Positions 1 to 8,103 of a DNA stretch of 46,185 bases are shown here, one piece after another. Each line of letters starts with the position of its first letter. The stretch's first letter is position 1. The notes under the pieces were generated by a model. The model worked only from the letters and a program-made list of their open reading frames with translations, made no database searches and had not been told where the DNA came from. The position numbers were made by a program, and so were the translations under genes. This stretch comes from Bacteroidales bacterium. Its GTDB lineage: Bacteria; Bacteroidota; Bacteroidia; Bacteroidales; UBA12170. The DNA lies in NCBI GenBank assembly GCA_029938465.1, contig JAOZUW010000002.1:10403-56587 (forward strand), given 5' to 3'.

Positions 1-50
1 AAATCTTAAGTATTTCTCTGAATTCAAATAAAATAAATTCAAAAAACATC

Positions 51-78
51 AGTTTGCAAACTTTGTCTGTTATTTTTG
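51..78 (+). promoter_or_regulatory. Candidate promoter and operator of the citrate lyase operon
   Basis: A perfect Bacteroidetes -7 element TATTTTTG (TAnnTTTG) lies at 71-78, about 38 bases before the citDE start codon. A perfect 12-base palindrome AGTTTGCAAACT at 51-62 sits just upstream and contains a TTTG that could act as the -33 element, though the 14-base gap is shorter than the usual 19-21. The palindrome is a plausible regulator site; this is inference from position and symmetry. Confidence 0.45.
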
Positions 79-116
79 TAGAATAATATGGAATTAATTT
101 GTAAAAATATACAGAT

Positions 117-1331
117 ATGATAACACAAGCAGTAGCTGGAAATAAAGGTAAGAAAGTAAGATCTGATTGCCATATTGAAATGGAAATTTGCAATAGTGGT
201 GGTAGACAAATTGAAATACAGTCGAAAGTGGATGTAATGTTTGGCAAAGCCAATCGGGAACTTATAAATGATATCTTAGATTTTTACAATATCGAGAATG
301 TGAAAATTCAAATGTTTGATACTGGTGCTTTGCCGTTTGTAATAGCTGCACGAATGGAGGCTTGTATACGGAAAATAGAGAATACGGATAAAGCATTTTT
401 ATTGAATATTGAGGATTTTAATACCACAGATACACTCAAAGAACAGCAGCGTTTTAGCCGATTATATTTACCTGGAAACTCACCAAGCATGATGCTTAAT
501 GCTGGTATTCATAAACCAAACGGATTAATTTTAGATTTGGAAGATGCTGTGGCTCCCCTTAAAAAGCATGAAGCACGTTTCTTAGTAAGAAATGCATTAC
601 GATCTTTAAATTTTTATGGTGCCGAGCGCATGGTGCGTATCAATCAAGGTGAAAGAGGATTGGAAGATTTAAAATATGTAGTACCACATCATGTTAATTT
701 GATATTGATACCAAAAGTAGAGGAGGCTCAACAGCTTATTGATGTTCAAAATAAGATTGACGAAATAAAAGAAGAATATAATATCACTCATCCTATTTGG
801 TTAATGCCTATTATTGAAAGTGCAAAAGGCGTTTTGAATGCCTATGCCATTGCTCAGGCTACTCCAACTGTTTCTTCTATGGCTATTGGATTAGAAGATT
901 ATACTGCCGATTTGGGAGTTAGACGAACACAAGAGGCTCATGAATCTAATTTTGCCCGAAATATGGTGGTTACAGCTTCTGTTGCAGCTGGTATCCAGGC
1001 CATTGATTCGGTTTATTCCGATGTTTCAGATATGAAAGGTTTGGCTGAAAATGTTAAAACATCTAAGAGCATTGGCTTTACAGGAATGGGTTGCATTCAT
1101 CCAAGGCAAGTACGAGTGATTCATGATAATTATGCCCCTGATATGGTTGAAATAGAAAAAGCCAAGAAGATTTATCGTGCTTTTATTGAAGCTAAAGAAA
1201 AAGGATTGGGAGTGGTTTCACTTGGGACAAAGATGATAGATGCTCCTGTAGTGAAAAGAGCAGAAAAGCTGATTAAGCTAGCTATTGATACTGGTAAGTT
1301 GGATAAGGATTGGATAAATATAGGAGATTAA
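117..1331 (+). CDS. citDE: Citrate lyase, fused acyl carrier protein (CitD) and beta subunit (CitE)
   Basis: Residues 1 to about 88 match the citrate lyase gamma subunit CitD, the acyl carrier protein that holds the phosphoribosyl-dephospho-CoA group; Ser16 in the N-terminal RSD motif lies where the modified serine of CitD sits, and the GALPFVIAARMEA stretch is typical of the CitD C-terminus. Residues about 112-404 match CitE, the HpcH/HpaI-type (3S)-citryl-ACP lyase, with LILDLEDAVA, IIESAKGVLNA, IGLEDYTADLG and GLGVVSLGTKM. The enzyme would cleave citrate to acetate and oxaloacetate together with CitF, whose gene starts 4 bases after this stop. CitD and CitE are separate proteins in the classical enterobacterial operon, so the fusion is notable. 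No citC, citX or citG is present in the window. Confidence 0.9.
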   Translation: MITQAVAGNKGKKVRSDCHIEMEICNSGGRQIEIQSKVDVMFGKANRELINDILDFYNIENVKIQMFDTGALPFVIAARMEACIRKIENTDKAFLLNIEDFNTTDTLKEQQRFSRLYLPGNSPSMMLNAGIHKPNGLILDLEDAVAPLKKHEARFLVRNALRSLNFYGAERMVRINQGERGLEDLKYVVPHHVNLILIPKVEEAQQLIDVQNKIDEIKEEYNITHPIWLMPIIESAKGVLNAYAIAQATPTVSSMAIGLEDYTADLGVRRTQEAHESNFARNMVVTASVAAGIQAIDSVYSDVSDMKGLAENVKTSKSIGFTGMGCIHPRQVRVIHDNYAPDMVEIEKAKKIYRAFIEAKEKGLGVVSLGTKMIDAPVVKRAEKLIKLAIDTGKLDKDWINIGD

Positions 1332-1335
1332 CAAG

Positions 1336-2907
1336 ATGAAGAAATACGATAAATTAGTAACAAATGCTGTGGGAAGAATAGTTCCTGAAATTATTAATGG
1401 AGAAGCGCATGTTGCTTTTCAAGGAGTTGGAAAATATAAACCAACTGGGCGTAAACATGCACCCCTTATTCCTACTTGTGCTGATTTTCCGGATGACGGT
1501 AATAAGTTACAGCCAAATCTTAAAGAAGCTTTAATAAAAGCGGGCTTAAAAGACGGGATGACCATTAGTACCCATCACCATTTTAGAAATGGAGATTTGA
1601 TAGCGGTTCAAATCTTTGATATTGCTCACGAACTGGGTGTAAAAAATCTTCGTTGGTTTCCTTCAGCTTCCTTTCCAAGTCAAGCTCGCTTAACTGAATA
1701 CTTAGCCGACGGAACCATTAGCCATATTGAAGGAAGTATGAATGGCCCTTTGGGAAAATTTTGCTCTGATGGGAAAATGGAAAAATTGGCTATTTTACGT
1801 TCTCATGGAGGACGTTACCAAGCCATACAAGATGGAGATGTGAAAATAGATATTGCAGTGATAGCAGCTCCATCTGCCGATGCTTTTGGAAATGCCAATG
1901 GTACTAATGGGCCTGCCGCTTGTGGGCTTCTTGGTTTTGCTTTAGGTGATTCGCAATATGCCGATAAAGTAATTGTAGTTACCGATAACTTGGTTCCTTT
2001 TCCTTGCGTGCCATGGCAAATACATGGTAATCATGTAGATTATACAGTACTTGTTGATAAGGTTGGAGATCCTAGTAAAATTGTCTCAGGAACTACCAAT
2101 ATTACCAAAAGCCCTGACCGATTATTAATTGCTGAAATGACAGCTCAGTTTTGTGAAGAAGCAGGCATTGTTCAGGATGGATTTTCATATCAGGCAGGTG
2201 CCGGCGGAACAGCTTTAAGTATAGGTGTTTACTTTGAAGAAATTTTAAGAACAAGAGGTTGGAAAGCCCGTTTTATTCGTGCCGGTAGTAACCAATATCC
2301 AGTAAGTATGTTAGAAAACGGTTTGGTAGATTATATTCTTGATGGACAAACCTTTGATCTAGAAGGCGTTAGGTCTATGAGAGAAAATGCAAATCACCTC
2401 GATACTAGTCCGTTTACTAGTTATAATTATCATAGTAAAGGCAACTTTGCCAGTATGGTTGATGTAGTTATCTTAGGCGCTACAGAGGTTGATGTCAATT
2501 TTAATGCCAATGTAGTCACCCATTCCGATGGGCAGTTATTACATGGTATTGGAGGTTGGCAAAACTGCTTATTTTCTAAATGTACTATACTTCCTATTCC
2601 ATTATTTCGCGATCGTATTCCGGTGATTGTAGATGAAGTAATAACTCTTTGTGGACCAGGTGAATTGATAGATGTGATAGCCACTGAAAGAGGTATTGCT
2701 ATTAACCCACGAAGAACAGACTTGATAGAAAAACTTAAAGATTCTGATCTGCCTATAAAAACAATAGAAGAACTTAAAGCAGAAGCAGAAGCCATTTGTG
2801 GGAAGCCGGAAAAACCAGAGTTTACTGATGAAATAGTAGCCGCTATTAAATGGGTAGATGGAACTATAATAGATGTGGTTCGAAAGGTTAAAGAAGAGTT
2901 AGAATAA
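1336..2907 (+). CDS. citF: Citrate lyase alpha subunit (citrate:acetyl-ACP transferase)
   Basis: The 523-residue product matches CitF, which is about 510 residues in E. coli. It transfers the citrate moiety onto the acyl carrier protein and releases acetate. Family features include MTISTHHHFRNGD near residue 77, the glycine-rich QAGAGGTALSIGVYFEE block around residues 285-300 and FRDRIPVIVDEV near residue 427. The gene begins 4 bases after the citDE stop, so the two are one operon and together encode all three catalytic functions of citrate lyase. The lyase would need the CitG/CitX prosthetic-group enzymes and CitC ligase from elsewhere in the genome, because they are not seen here. Confidence 0.93.
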   Translation: MKKYDKLVTNAVGRIVPEIINGEAHVAFQGVGKYKPTGRKHAPLIPTCADFPDDGNKLQPNLKEALIKAGLKDGMTISTHHHFRNGDLIAVQIFDIAHELGVKNLRWFPSASFPSQARLTEYLADGTISHIEGSMNGPLGKFCSDGKMEKLAILRSHGGRYQAIQDGDVKIDIAVIAAPSADAFGNANGTNGPAACGLLGFALGDSQYADKVIVVTDNLVPFPCVPWQIHGNHVDYTVLVDKVGDPSKIVSGTTNITKSPDRLLIAEMTAQFCEEAGIVQDGFSYQAGAGGTALSIGVYFEEILRTRGWKARFIRAGSNQYPVSMLENGLVDYILDGQTFDLEGVRSMRENANHLDTSPFTSYNYHSKGNFASMVDVVILGATEVDVNFNANVVTHSDGQLLHGIGGWQNCLFSKCTILPIPLFRDRIPVIVDEVITLCGPGELIDVIATERGIAINPRRTDLIEKLKDSDLPIKTIEELKAEAEAICGKPEKPEFTDEIVAAIKWVDGTIIDVVRKVKEELE

Positions 2908-3270
2908 GGATTTCTGAGTTAAATATTTACAAATAAATGAATAAGGTAAAACTTATATTTCATTATTATGCCAACATATATAGTATTACAAAACCTAATT
3001 ATTCCCAAGCTGGTTAAAAACCAATGGTATTTTTGCTTGGCATAAAGCCAGCGAACCGAAAAAAATAAAATTGGCACAAGAAATTGCTGAAACATCTATA
3101 GATGATATTAAAGAAGCAATGGAAAGAGGTGAGAGTCCTTTGGAAACTATTTATTAGTTGTAACTGATCTTATTCATTCGGGTTTGAAGTCTGAGATTTT
3201 ATTTATTAATCTTCTAAAATGCAAGATTTTTGCAGTTAGATTGTTATCTTTAATTCGCTTGAGTCTTATA
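2908..3270. other. Intergenic region after citF
   Basis: This 363-base stretch separates the citF stop from the convergent gene on the minus strand. It holds the broken ORF described separately at 2937-3157. From 3158 to 3270 I see no ORF, no strong hairpin terminator and no recognisable RNA. Confidence 0.6.
2937..3157 (+). pseudogene. Probable remnant of a short or deleted gene, function unknown
   Basis: An ATG at 2937 opens a 26-codon frame (MNKVKLIFHYYANIY) that stops at 3017, and another ATG at 2968 opens a 25-codon frame. A third frame, open from 2999 to the TAG at 3155-3157 but with no upstream ATG, encodes a convincing protein tail: IFAWHKASEPKKIKLAQE, then an amphipathic helix ending GESPLETIY. 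The tail is rich in Lys and Glu and looks coding, yet it has no start codon. The simplest reading is a frameshifted or internally deleted gene. I do not recognise the family. Confidence 0.4.
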
Positions 3271-4545
3271 TTATAAATAAAATCCTATTCCAAAAGTAGC
3301 TCTGATTGAACTGAATTTTAATGTATGTTCTGGAAGGTTCACGATTCCAGAGTTAATAGTGATATTTTGATATATATTCCCTTGCAAGCCAACAGAAATT
3401 GACATTCCAGGAAAAATATAATAAAAAGCTGCTGTTCTTAATTGAAGTCCATATATACTATATTCTTTTTGGAAATACTCATTATTATTTTTTAAATTAT
3501 CCCAAGAATTATAAATGTAATGTACATCAGGTTTTAAATGTAGTAAACCTGCGCCAACTGAAAACTCTGTTTTCTTAGTGAAATATTTGGTGATAGGTTT
3601 TATAACGTAATCAAGATATAAGATTGTTCCATTTGCATTATTGTAATAATGGTAGGATTTTTTAGTTTCCCCGGTAGGATCATTATAATATATTAATGTA
3701 TAGTCATCTCTAGACTTGAAATAATTCCATCCTACAATATATCGATTAGCAAAACGCCAAGAGATGTTAAAGAAATCAAAATACATTATTGTATAGTCGT
3801 GTTCTTTTATCGTTGGCCTGTCAGTAGAGTTATGTGGTTCTATTAGAGCTTTCGTGGTGGCAGAAGACCCTGCGTTAAGACCAAAGTAAATTCTGAAACG
3901 TTTTTTAGGGAATGCTTGACGCATTATTTTTGAATGTTCACGCATTTGGTTAATGTCTTGATAAAAAACAGTATCGTTATAGATAGAAAGATTTTGGAAT
4001 TTGTTAATCTTATTTTTTTTAGCATTTGTATTCAGGATTACTGTTGAATTTCTTTTGGCTTTTTGTATTTTTGAGCCAACCCATCCTCCTAATGCTATTC
4101 CTCCTGCTCCAAGTGCAATTGCTGGAATGAGAGACCATCCGTCAGATATTAATAAACCGGTGATTACACCTGCTGCTCCTACAATAACCATCCCTGTGAC
4201 CATCCCAGCAGTATTTGATCCTTCTTTCATTTTTAAAAGAATCACTCTGTCTATATCGTTAATAGGAATACGAACCATATCATCAAACTGATCTGGGTTA
4301 ATCATTAACTCATTGCTTGGATATATTATTATTGTTTCATTATTAGCATAAATTAACTGACCTCTAATTGTATCCCCAGTAATAAGTATTACATCTGCAG
4401 ATGGTTGCATAATATCCCATTTCTTTTGAATCTTTTCCCATTCAGCTTCAGTAAACTCTGGTTTTTCTGGTTTTATGGCAACAATATTCTGTGAATATAC
4501 GTTCAGTGTAGAAATTGTGATGATTAATGCTAACAAATGTTTCAT
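3271..4545 (-). CDS. Putative exported outer-membrane protein with glycine-rich segment
   Basis: I do not recognise a named family. The 424-residue product starts with a signal peptide (MKHLLALIITISTLNVYSQ, cleavage near residue 19). Residues about 50-105 form a small soluble domain (DVILITGDTIRGQLIY) of the kind that binds or scaffolds at the envelope. Residues about 113-160 are a Gly/Ala/Ile-rich hydrophobic stretch (GMVIVGAAGVITGLLI) resembling a glycine zipper. From about residue 210 to the end there are alternating beta strands and a terminal aromatic-hydrophobic strand (FGIGFYL), as in an outer-membrane beta barrel. It stands alone, convergent with the citrate lyase operon. An envelope location is inferred. 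Confidence 0.6.
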   Translation of the reverse strand: MKHLLALIITISTLNVYSQNIVAIKPEKPEFTEAEWEKIQKKWDIMQPSADVILITGDTIRGQLIYANNETIIIYPSNELMINPDQFDDMVRIPINDIDRVILLKMKEGSNTAGMVTGMVIVGAAGVITGLLISDGWSLIPAIALGAGGIALGGWVGSKIQKAKRNSTVILNTNAKKNKINKFQNLSIYNDTVFYQDINQMREHSKIMRQAFPKKRFRIYFGLNAGSSATTKALIEPHNSTDRPTIKEHDYTIMYFDFFNISWRFANRYIVGWNYFKSRDDYTLIYYNDPTGETKKSYHYYNNANGTILYLDYVIKPITKYFTKKTEFSVGAGLLHLKPDVHYIYNSWDNLKNNNEYFQKEYSIYGLQLRTAAFYYIFPGMSISVGLQGNIYQNITINSGIVNLPEHTLKFSSIRATFGIGFYL

Positions 4546-4871
4546 TCGTTTATAATTATATGATATTATATCAATAAAATTTTGAAAACGGATGTGACAA
4601 TGTCAGATTGTGCAGTCAAGGCAAGGTCACCCAAGTAGATTAAATATTTTGTTATACTTAGTTCCGTTGTTCAACTTTTCTTAATTATCTTTTGGTGAAT
4701 TATCTGAAAAATAGTATTTCTTTGGTTGCTTTGGTTATTTTTTTCGAATCAGTTTGTTGCTAATTATATATTATGTGCTTATTAGTTTTTGCATTAGGCT
4801 CAAATATAACCAAAAAATGAGCCGATTACAAATTTAATCGGCTCATTCATTTATATCTTCTATTATTAAGC
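4546..4871. other. Intergenic region between the exported protein and queA
   Basis: This 326-base stretch holds the queA terminator hairpin at 4811-4846 and presumably the promoter of the minus-strand gene that starts at 4545. No clear TAnnTTTG element was found for that gene. No ORF or RNA gene was recognised. Confidence 0.5.
4811..4846 (-). terminator. Rho-independent terminator of queA
   Basis: A perfect 12-base stem (ATGAGCCGATTA at 4817-4828 and its complement at 4835-4846) has a 6-base loop. Read on the minus strand it is followed by a run of six T, just downstream of the queA stop. Confidence 0.85.
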
Positions 4872-5918
4872 TTACAAAATCAACATCGCATCACCATAGG
4901 TGAAGAATTTATACTTTTCTTTGATAGCTTCTTGATACACATCTTTTATAAAATCATAACCAGCAAAAGCCGATACCATCATCAACATTGGTGAATAGGG
5001 TAAGTGGAAATTTGTGATCATGGAATTAGCTATTTTAAATTCATAAAGAGGAAAAATAAACTTATTAGTCCAGCCAGAGAAAGGTTTTAAATGACCACTA
5101 ATGCTTGTGGAGGTCTCCATGCCTTTCATAACTGTAGTCCCAATAGAGCAAATATTTCTTTTAGCATCTATGGCTCTATTCACTCTGTCAGCCGTTAATT
5201 CTGGAATAAACAGCTGTTCGCTATCCATTTTATGTTTGGTTAAATCTTCTACTTCAATATCACGGAAGTTACCTAAACCTGCATGCAATGTTAGCTCCGA
5301 GAAATTAACCCCTTTTAACTCTAATCGTTTTAATACTTCACGAGTAAAATGCATACCAGCAGTTGGTGCTGCCACAGCTCCTTCGTGCTTTGCAAAAATG
5401 GTTTGATAACGCTCATAATCTAAAGGTTCAACATCACGGCCATGCACTTTAGGTAGTGGCGTTTCACCTAATCTTTTTATTGTCTTCTTAAATTCATCAT
5501 AAGAGCCATCAAATAAAAAGCGTAAAGTTCTACCACGACTTGTAGTATTATCTATAACTTCGGCAACTAATTCATCATTCCCAAAGTACAGTTTATTTCC
5601 TATTCTTATTTTTCTAGCAGGATCAACCAAAACATCCCATAATCGAGAATCTTTATCTAGTTCACGTAAAAGAAAAACTTCGATTTTTGCACCTGTTTTT
5701 TCTTTTTCACCATGTAAACGTGCTGGGAATACTTTTGTATTATTCATCACAAACATATCTCCATCATCAAAATATTCTAAGACATCTTTAAAGGTTCTGT
5801 GCTCTATTTTTTGAGTGTCTCTATGGATAACCATTAATCGGGATTCGTCTCTATTTTCAATAGGGTAGTTGGTAATTAGCTCTGAGGGTAGATTAAATTT
5901 GAATTTTGATAACTTCAT
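4872..5918 (-). CDS. queA: S-adenosylmethionine:tRNA ribosyltransferase-isomerase
   Basis: The 348-residue product has the normal QueA length and features: the N-terminal [31 protein letters not shown], the [10 protein letters not shown] motif and LHAGLGNF. QueA transfers and isomerises the ribose of S-adenosylmethionine onto 7-aminomethyl-7-deazaguanine in the tRNA wobble position, the penultimate step of queuosine synthesis. It is a single-gene unit here, with its own promoter upstream and hairpin terminator downstream. Confidence 0.97.
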   Translation of the reverse strand: MKLSKFKFNLPSELITNYPIENRDESRLMVIHRDTQKIEHRTFKDVLEYFDDGDMFVMNNTKVFPARLHGEKEKTGAKIEVFLLRELDKDSRLWDVLVDPARKIRIGNKLYFGNDELVAEVIDNTTSRGRTLRFLFDGSYDEFKKTIKRLGETPLPKVHGRDVEPLDYERYQTIFAKHEGAVAAPTAGMHFTREVLKRLELKGVNFSELTLHAGLGNFRDIEVEDLTKHKMDSEQLFIPELTADRVNRAIDAKRNICSIGTTVMKGMETSTSISGHLKPFSGWTNKFIFPLYEFKIANSMITNFHLPYSPMLMMVSAFAGYDFIKDVYQEAIKEKYKFFTYGDAMLIL

Positions 5919-6004
5919 TTAGTTCTATTTTCTAAAAAAATTTATGAATAATTCTTCCAAAAGTGCATAATTTTCACGAACTTAAGGTCTAAAAAAATGG
6001 TTTG

Positions 6005-6035
6005 CAAAGATAATGCAAAAAGGAGCCTTTGTCAA
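6005..6035 (-). promoter_or_regulatory. Promoter of queA
   Basis: On the minus strand a perfect -7 element TATCTTTG (6005-6012) is preceded at exactly 20 bases by TTG (6033-6035), matching the Bacteroidetes -33/-7 arrangement. Transcription would begin near 5998, giving an 80-base leader. Confidence 0.6.
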
Positions 6036-6200
6036 GTGATTAGTTTGATATTTTTATCTTTCTGTTGCTAGGGTGGCAAAACATTAGTAAAACCTATATA
6101 AAAATGGCTTTTATTATTAAGGAAAATACTGATTTTACATCATAATTTCTTAAAAATGATACTTATGAAAAGAATTTTATTCACCTTTGTGAACCTATAA

Positions 6201-6265
6201 CATCAAAAAATACCTGATAGATTCATTTTTTTTGATGATATTCGTGCAATAATAATCCGGATTAT
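6201..6265 (+). promoter_or_regulatory. glnA leader with a hairpin and a 14-base palindrome
   Basis: CATCAAAAAA at 6201-6210 pairs perfectly with TTTTTTGATG at 6228-6237 across a 17-base loop. Downstream, ATAATCCGGATTAT at 6252-6265 is a perfect palindrome ending 24 bases before the glnA ATG. The first looks like an RNA hairpin, the second like a protein-binding operator. A weak -7 (CACCTTTG, 6182-6189) would place the transcript start just before the hairpin. Confidence 0.4.
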
Positions 6266-6289
6266 CGAGTTCTTTTTAAAATATTGATT

Positions 6290-7792
6290 ATGAGCAAAAA
6301 AATAATAAAGAGTCCGAACCCATTGGTTCAATATATTCAAAAGCAACCCAAAGATTTTACAAAATCTGATATCATTAATTATATTATGGAGAATGATATT
6401 GAAATGTTGAATTTTAGGTATACTGGTGGTGATGGTCGTTTGAAAACCTTGAATTTTGTGGTATATGATGAAGAGCAATTGGATGAAGTATTAAGTTCAG
6501 GTGAACGTGTAGATGGCTCAAGCTTATTCCCATATATTGAAGCTGGAAACAGTGATTTATATGTTGTGCCACGTTTTCGCACAGCTTTTTATAATCCTTT
6601 TAATGAAATACCTACCGTAGATATTTTATGTGGCTTTTATGATAAAGAAGGTAATCCTTTTGATGGATCACCCGCTTATACTTTGCATAAAGCTCATCAA
6701 ATATTGCAGAAAAAAACGGGTTTGGATTTTGAAGTAATGGGTGAGTTGGAGTATTATGTGATTAGTGAAAAAGAACCTTATTTTGTTACTGATGATCAAA
6801 AGGGATATCACGAAAGTACACCTTTTAATAAATGGGAAGAACTCAGACGTGAAGCTATTTTTGCTATTGCTTCAGTAGGAGGAAGTATTAAATATGCGCA
6901 CTCCGAAGTAGGCAATTTCACAGTAGGTAATTTGGAATATGAACAAAATGAAATAGAATTTAAGCCTTGCCATATAGAAGATGCAGCAGATCAGTTAGTT
7001 ATAGGAAAATGGGTATTGCGTTCTTTAGCTCATCGTTATGGTGTTACGGTCACTTTTTCACCAAAAATAACGGTAGGAAAAGCAGGTAGCGGATTACATA
7101 TTCATACCCGCTTAATGAAAAATGGAAAAAATGCCATGTTGAAAGATGGTATTATTAGCGATATAGCTCGTAAAGCAATTGCTGGATATTTAAAATTAGC
7201 ACCTTCTTTATCTGCATTTGGAAATACCAATCCAACTAGTTACTTCCGTTTAGTTCCACATCAAGAAGCGCCTACAAATATTTGTTGGGGCGATAGAAAT
7301 CGCTCGGTTTTGGTAAGAGTTCCTCTTGGATGGACTGGGCAAAAAGATATGCTGAAAGACGCCAATCCACTTGAAAAAGGTAAGGCGAAAGATTTTTCTG
7401 GTAAACAAACAGTAGAGTTTCGTTGCCCCGATGGTAGTGCTGATATTTATTTATTATTGGCTGGATTAACGGTGGCGGCACGATTGGGATTAGAGGCTAA
7501 AGACAGTTTAAGCTATGCCGAAGAAACTTATGTTGATGTGAATATTTTTGATGACAAACATAAAGATAAAGCTGATTCTTTAGCACAGCTTCCTGTAAGT
7601 TGTTGGGATTCGGCGAAAGAATTGGATAGGCAACGTGACGAATATTTAAAATATGGCGTGTTTAATGAAATGGCTATTAACGGAATCATTCAGCAACTTA
7701 AAGGTTATAATGATGAAAGTCTAAGAGAAGAAATTGAAAAAGATGAAGAAAAAATATTAGCTCTTGTAGATCGTTTCTATCATTGCGGATAA
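6290..7792 (+). CDS. glnA: Glutamine synthetase type I
   Basis: The ORF track begins at a TTG at 6284; the ATG at 6290 (MSKKIIKSPNP) is the better start and gives 500 residues. Catalytic blocks of GSI are all visible: DGSSLFPYIEAGNSDL, the E-x-E pair in MGELEYYV, NEIEF, GSGLHIH, the flap and substrate motif LVPHQEAPTNICWGDRNRS, and VEFRCPDGSADIYL. The enzyme makes glutamine from glutamate, ammonia and ATP in the cytoplasm. At the position of the adenylylated Tyr (NLYD in E. coli) this protein reads NIFD, so the Tyr is replaced by Phe and AMP-ylation control should be absent. It is transcribed alone, with an unusual leader and a long-range inverted repeat after the stop. Confidence 0.92.
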   Translation: MSKKIIKSPNPLVQYIQKQPKDFTKSDIINYIMENDIEMLNFRYTGGDGRLKTLNFVVYDEEQLDEVLSSGERVDGSSLFPYIEAGNSDLYVVPRFRTAFYNPFNEIPTVDILCGFYDKEGNPFDGSPAYTLHKAHQILQKKTGLDFEVMGELEYYVISEKEPYFVTDDQKGYHESTPFNKWEELRREAIFAIASVGGSIKYAHSEVGNFTVGNLEYEQNEIEFKPCHIEDAADQLVIGKWVLRSLAHRYGVTVTFSPKITVGKAGSGLHIHTRLMKNGKNAMLKDGIISDIARKAIAGYLKLAPSLSAFGNTNPTSYFRLVPHQEAPTNICWGDRNRSVLVRVPLGWTGQKDMLKDANPLEKGKAKDFSGKQTVEFRCPDGSADIYLLLAGLTVAARLGLEAKDSLSYAEETYVDVNIFDDKHKDKADSLAQLPVSCWDSAKELDRQRDEYLKYGVFNEMAINGIIQQLKGYNDESLREEIEKDEEKILALVDRFYHCG

Positions 7793-7802
7793 GTTTTTAT
7801 TT

Positions 7803-7894
7803 AAAAGAGTATTATATTTAAGATTCGACAAGTTCTAAATACCCTATTTTTTGATTTATACGTTTAACTAAAAATTATGATATAATACTCTTTT
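7803..7894 (+). terminator. Long-loop inverted repeat downstream of glnA
   Basis: A perfect 15-base inverted repeat, AAAAGAGTATTATAT at 7803-7817 and its complement at 7880-7894, encloses 62 bases. The distal arm runs into a T tract (7891-7896), as in an intrinsic terminator, but the loop is far longer than usual. It begins 11 bases after the glnA stop. It may be a terminator closing a structured 3' UTR. Confidence 0.5.
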
Positions 7895-7978
7895 TTGCTA
7901 TTAAACCTTTCGAAAAACCTAATATGAAGCGTTTTCAATAGGTCATACTTTAGTATGAAAAATGCCTGGAAATAAAAT

Positions 7979-8006
7979 ACAAAACACACATTAACAGGTG
8001 TTTTGT
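7979..8006 (+). repeat. Short inverted repeat upstream of the barrel gene
   Basis: ACAAAACAC at 7979-7987 pairs perfectly with GTGTTTTGT at 7998-8006 over a 10-base loop. It lies about 100 bases before the next start codon. It could be a second terminator hairpin or a regulator site; the sequence does not decide. Confidence 0.4.
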
Positions 8007-8103
8007 TGTAATATAGGATATGAGCTTAATGATAATCGCCATTTTTATTTCTTATATGATTAAAAATATTAATTTTACAAAAAAATTAAAACAAAAAATG
8101 ATT

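Larger units (their letters stand above)
5919..6289. other. Divergent regulatory region between queA and glnA
   Basis: This 371-base region separates two genes that point away from each other. It carries the queA promoter (6005-6035, minus strand) and, nearer glnA, a leader with two inverted repeats (6201-6237 and 6252-6265). A short dyad TTCAC-CTTT-GTGAA at 6180-6193 may overlap the glnA promoter. No ORF is credible here. Confidence 0.6.
7793..8103. other. Intergenic region between glnA and a barrel protein
   Basis: This 311-base region contains two inverted repeats, annotated separately (7803-7894 and 7979-8006). Between them, GTCATACTTTAGTATGA near 7932-7948 can form another short hairpin. 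The ORF extension from 8020 (MSLMIIAIFISYM) is an upstream read-through of the true start at 8104 and is not counted as coding. Confidence 0.5.

Noticed and set aside
6180-6193. TTCAC-CTTT-GTGAA dyad as a CRP/FNR site
   Set aside because: The half-sites are only five bases and do not match the known spacing of either regulator, so it is mentioned only as a dyad.
6284-6289. TTG start of glnA in the ORF track
   Set aside because: An ATG two codons later gives the natural start; similar upstream TTG extensions at 17553, 23373 and 37900 were rejected for the same reason or because they overlap -7 elements.
8020-8103. N-terminal extension of the small barrel protein
   Set aside because: It would put 28 residues before a clean signal peptide.
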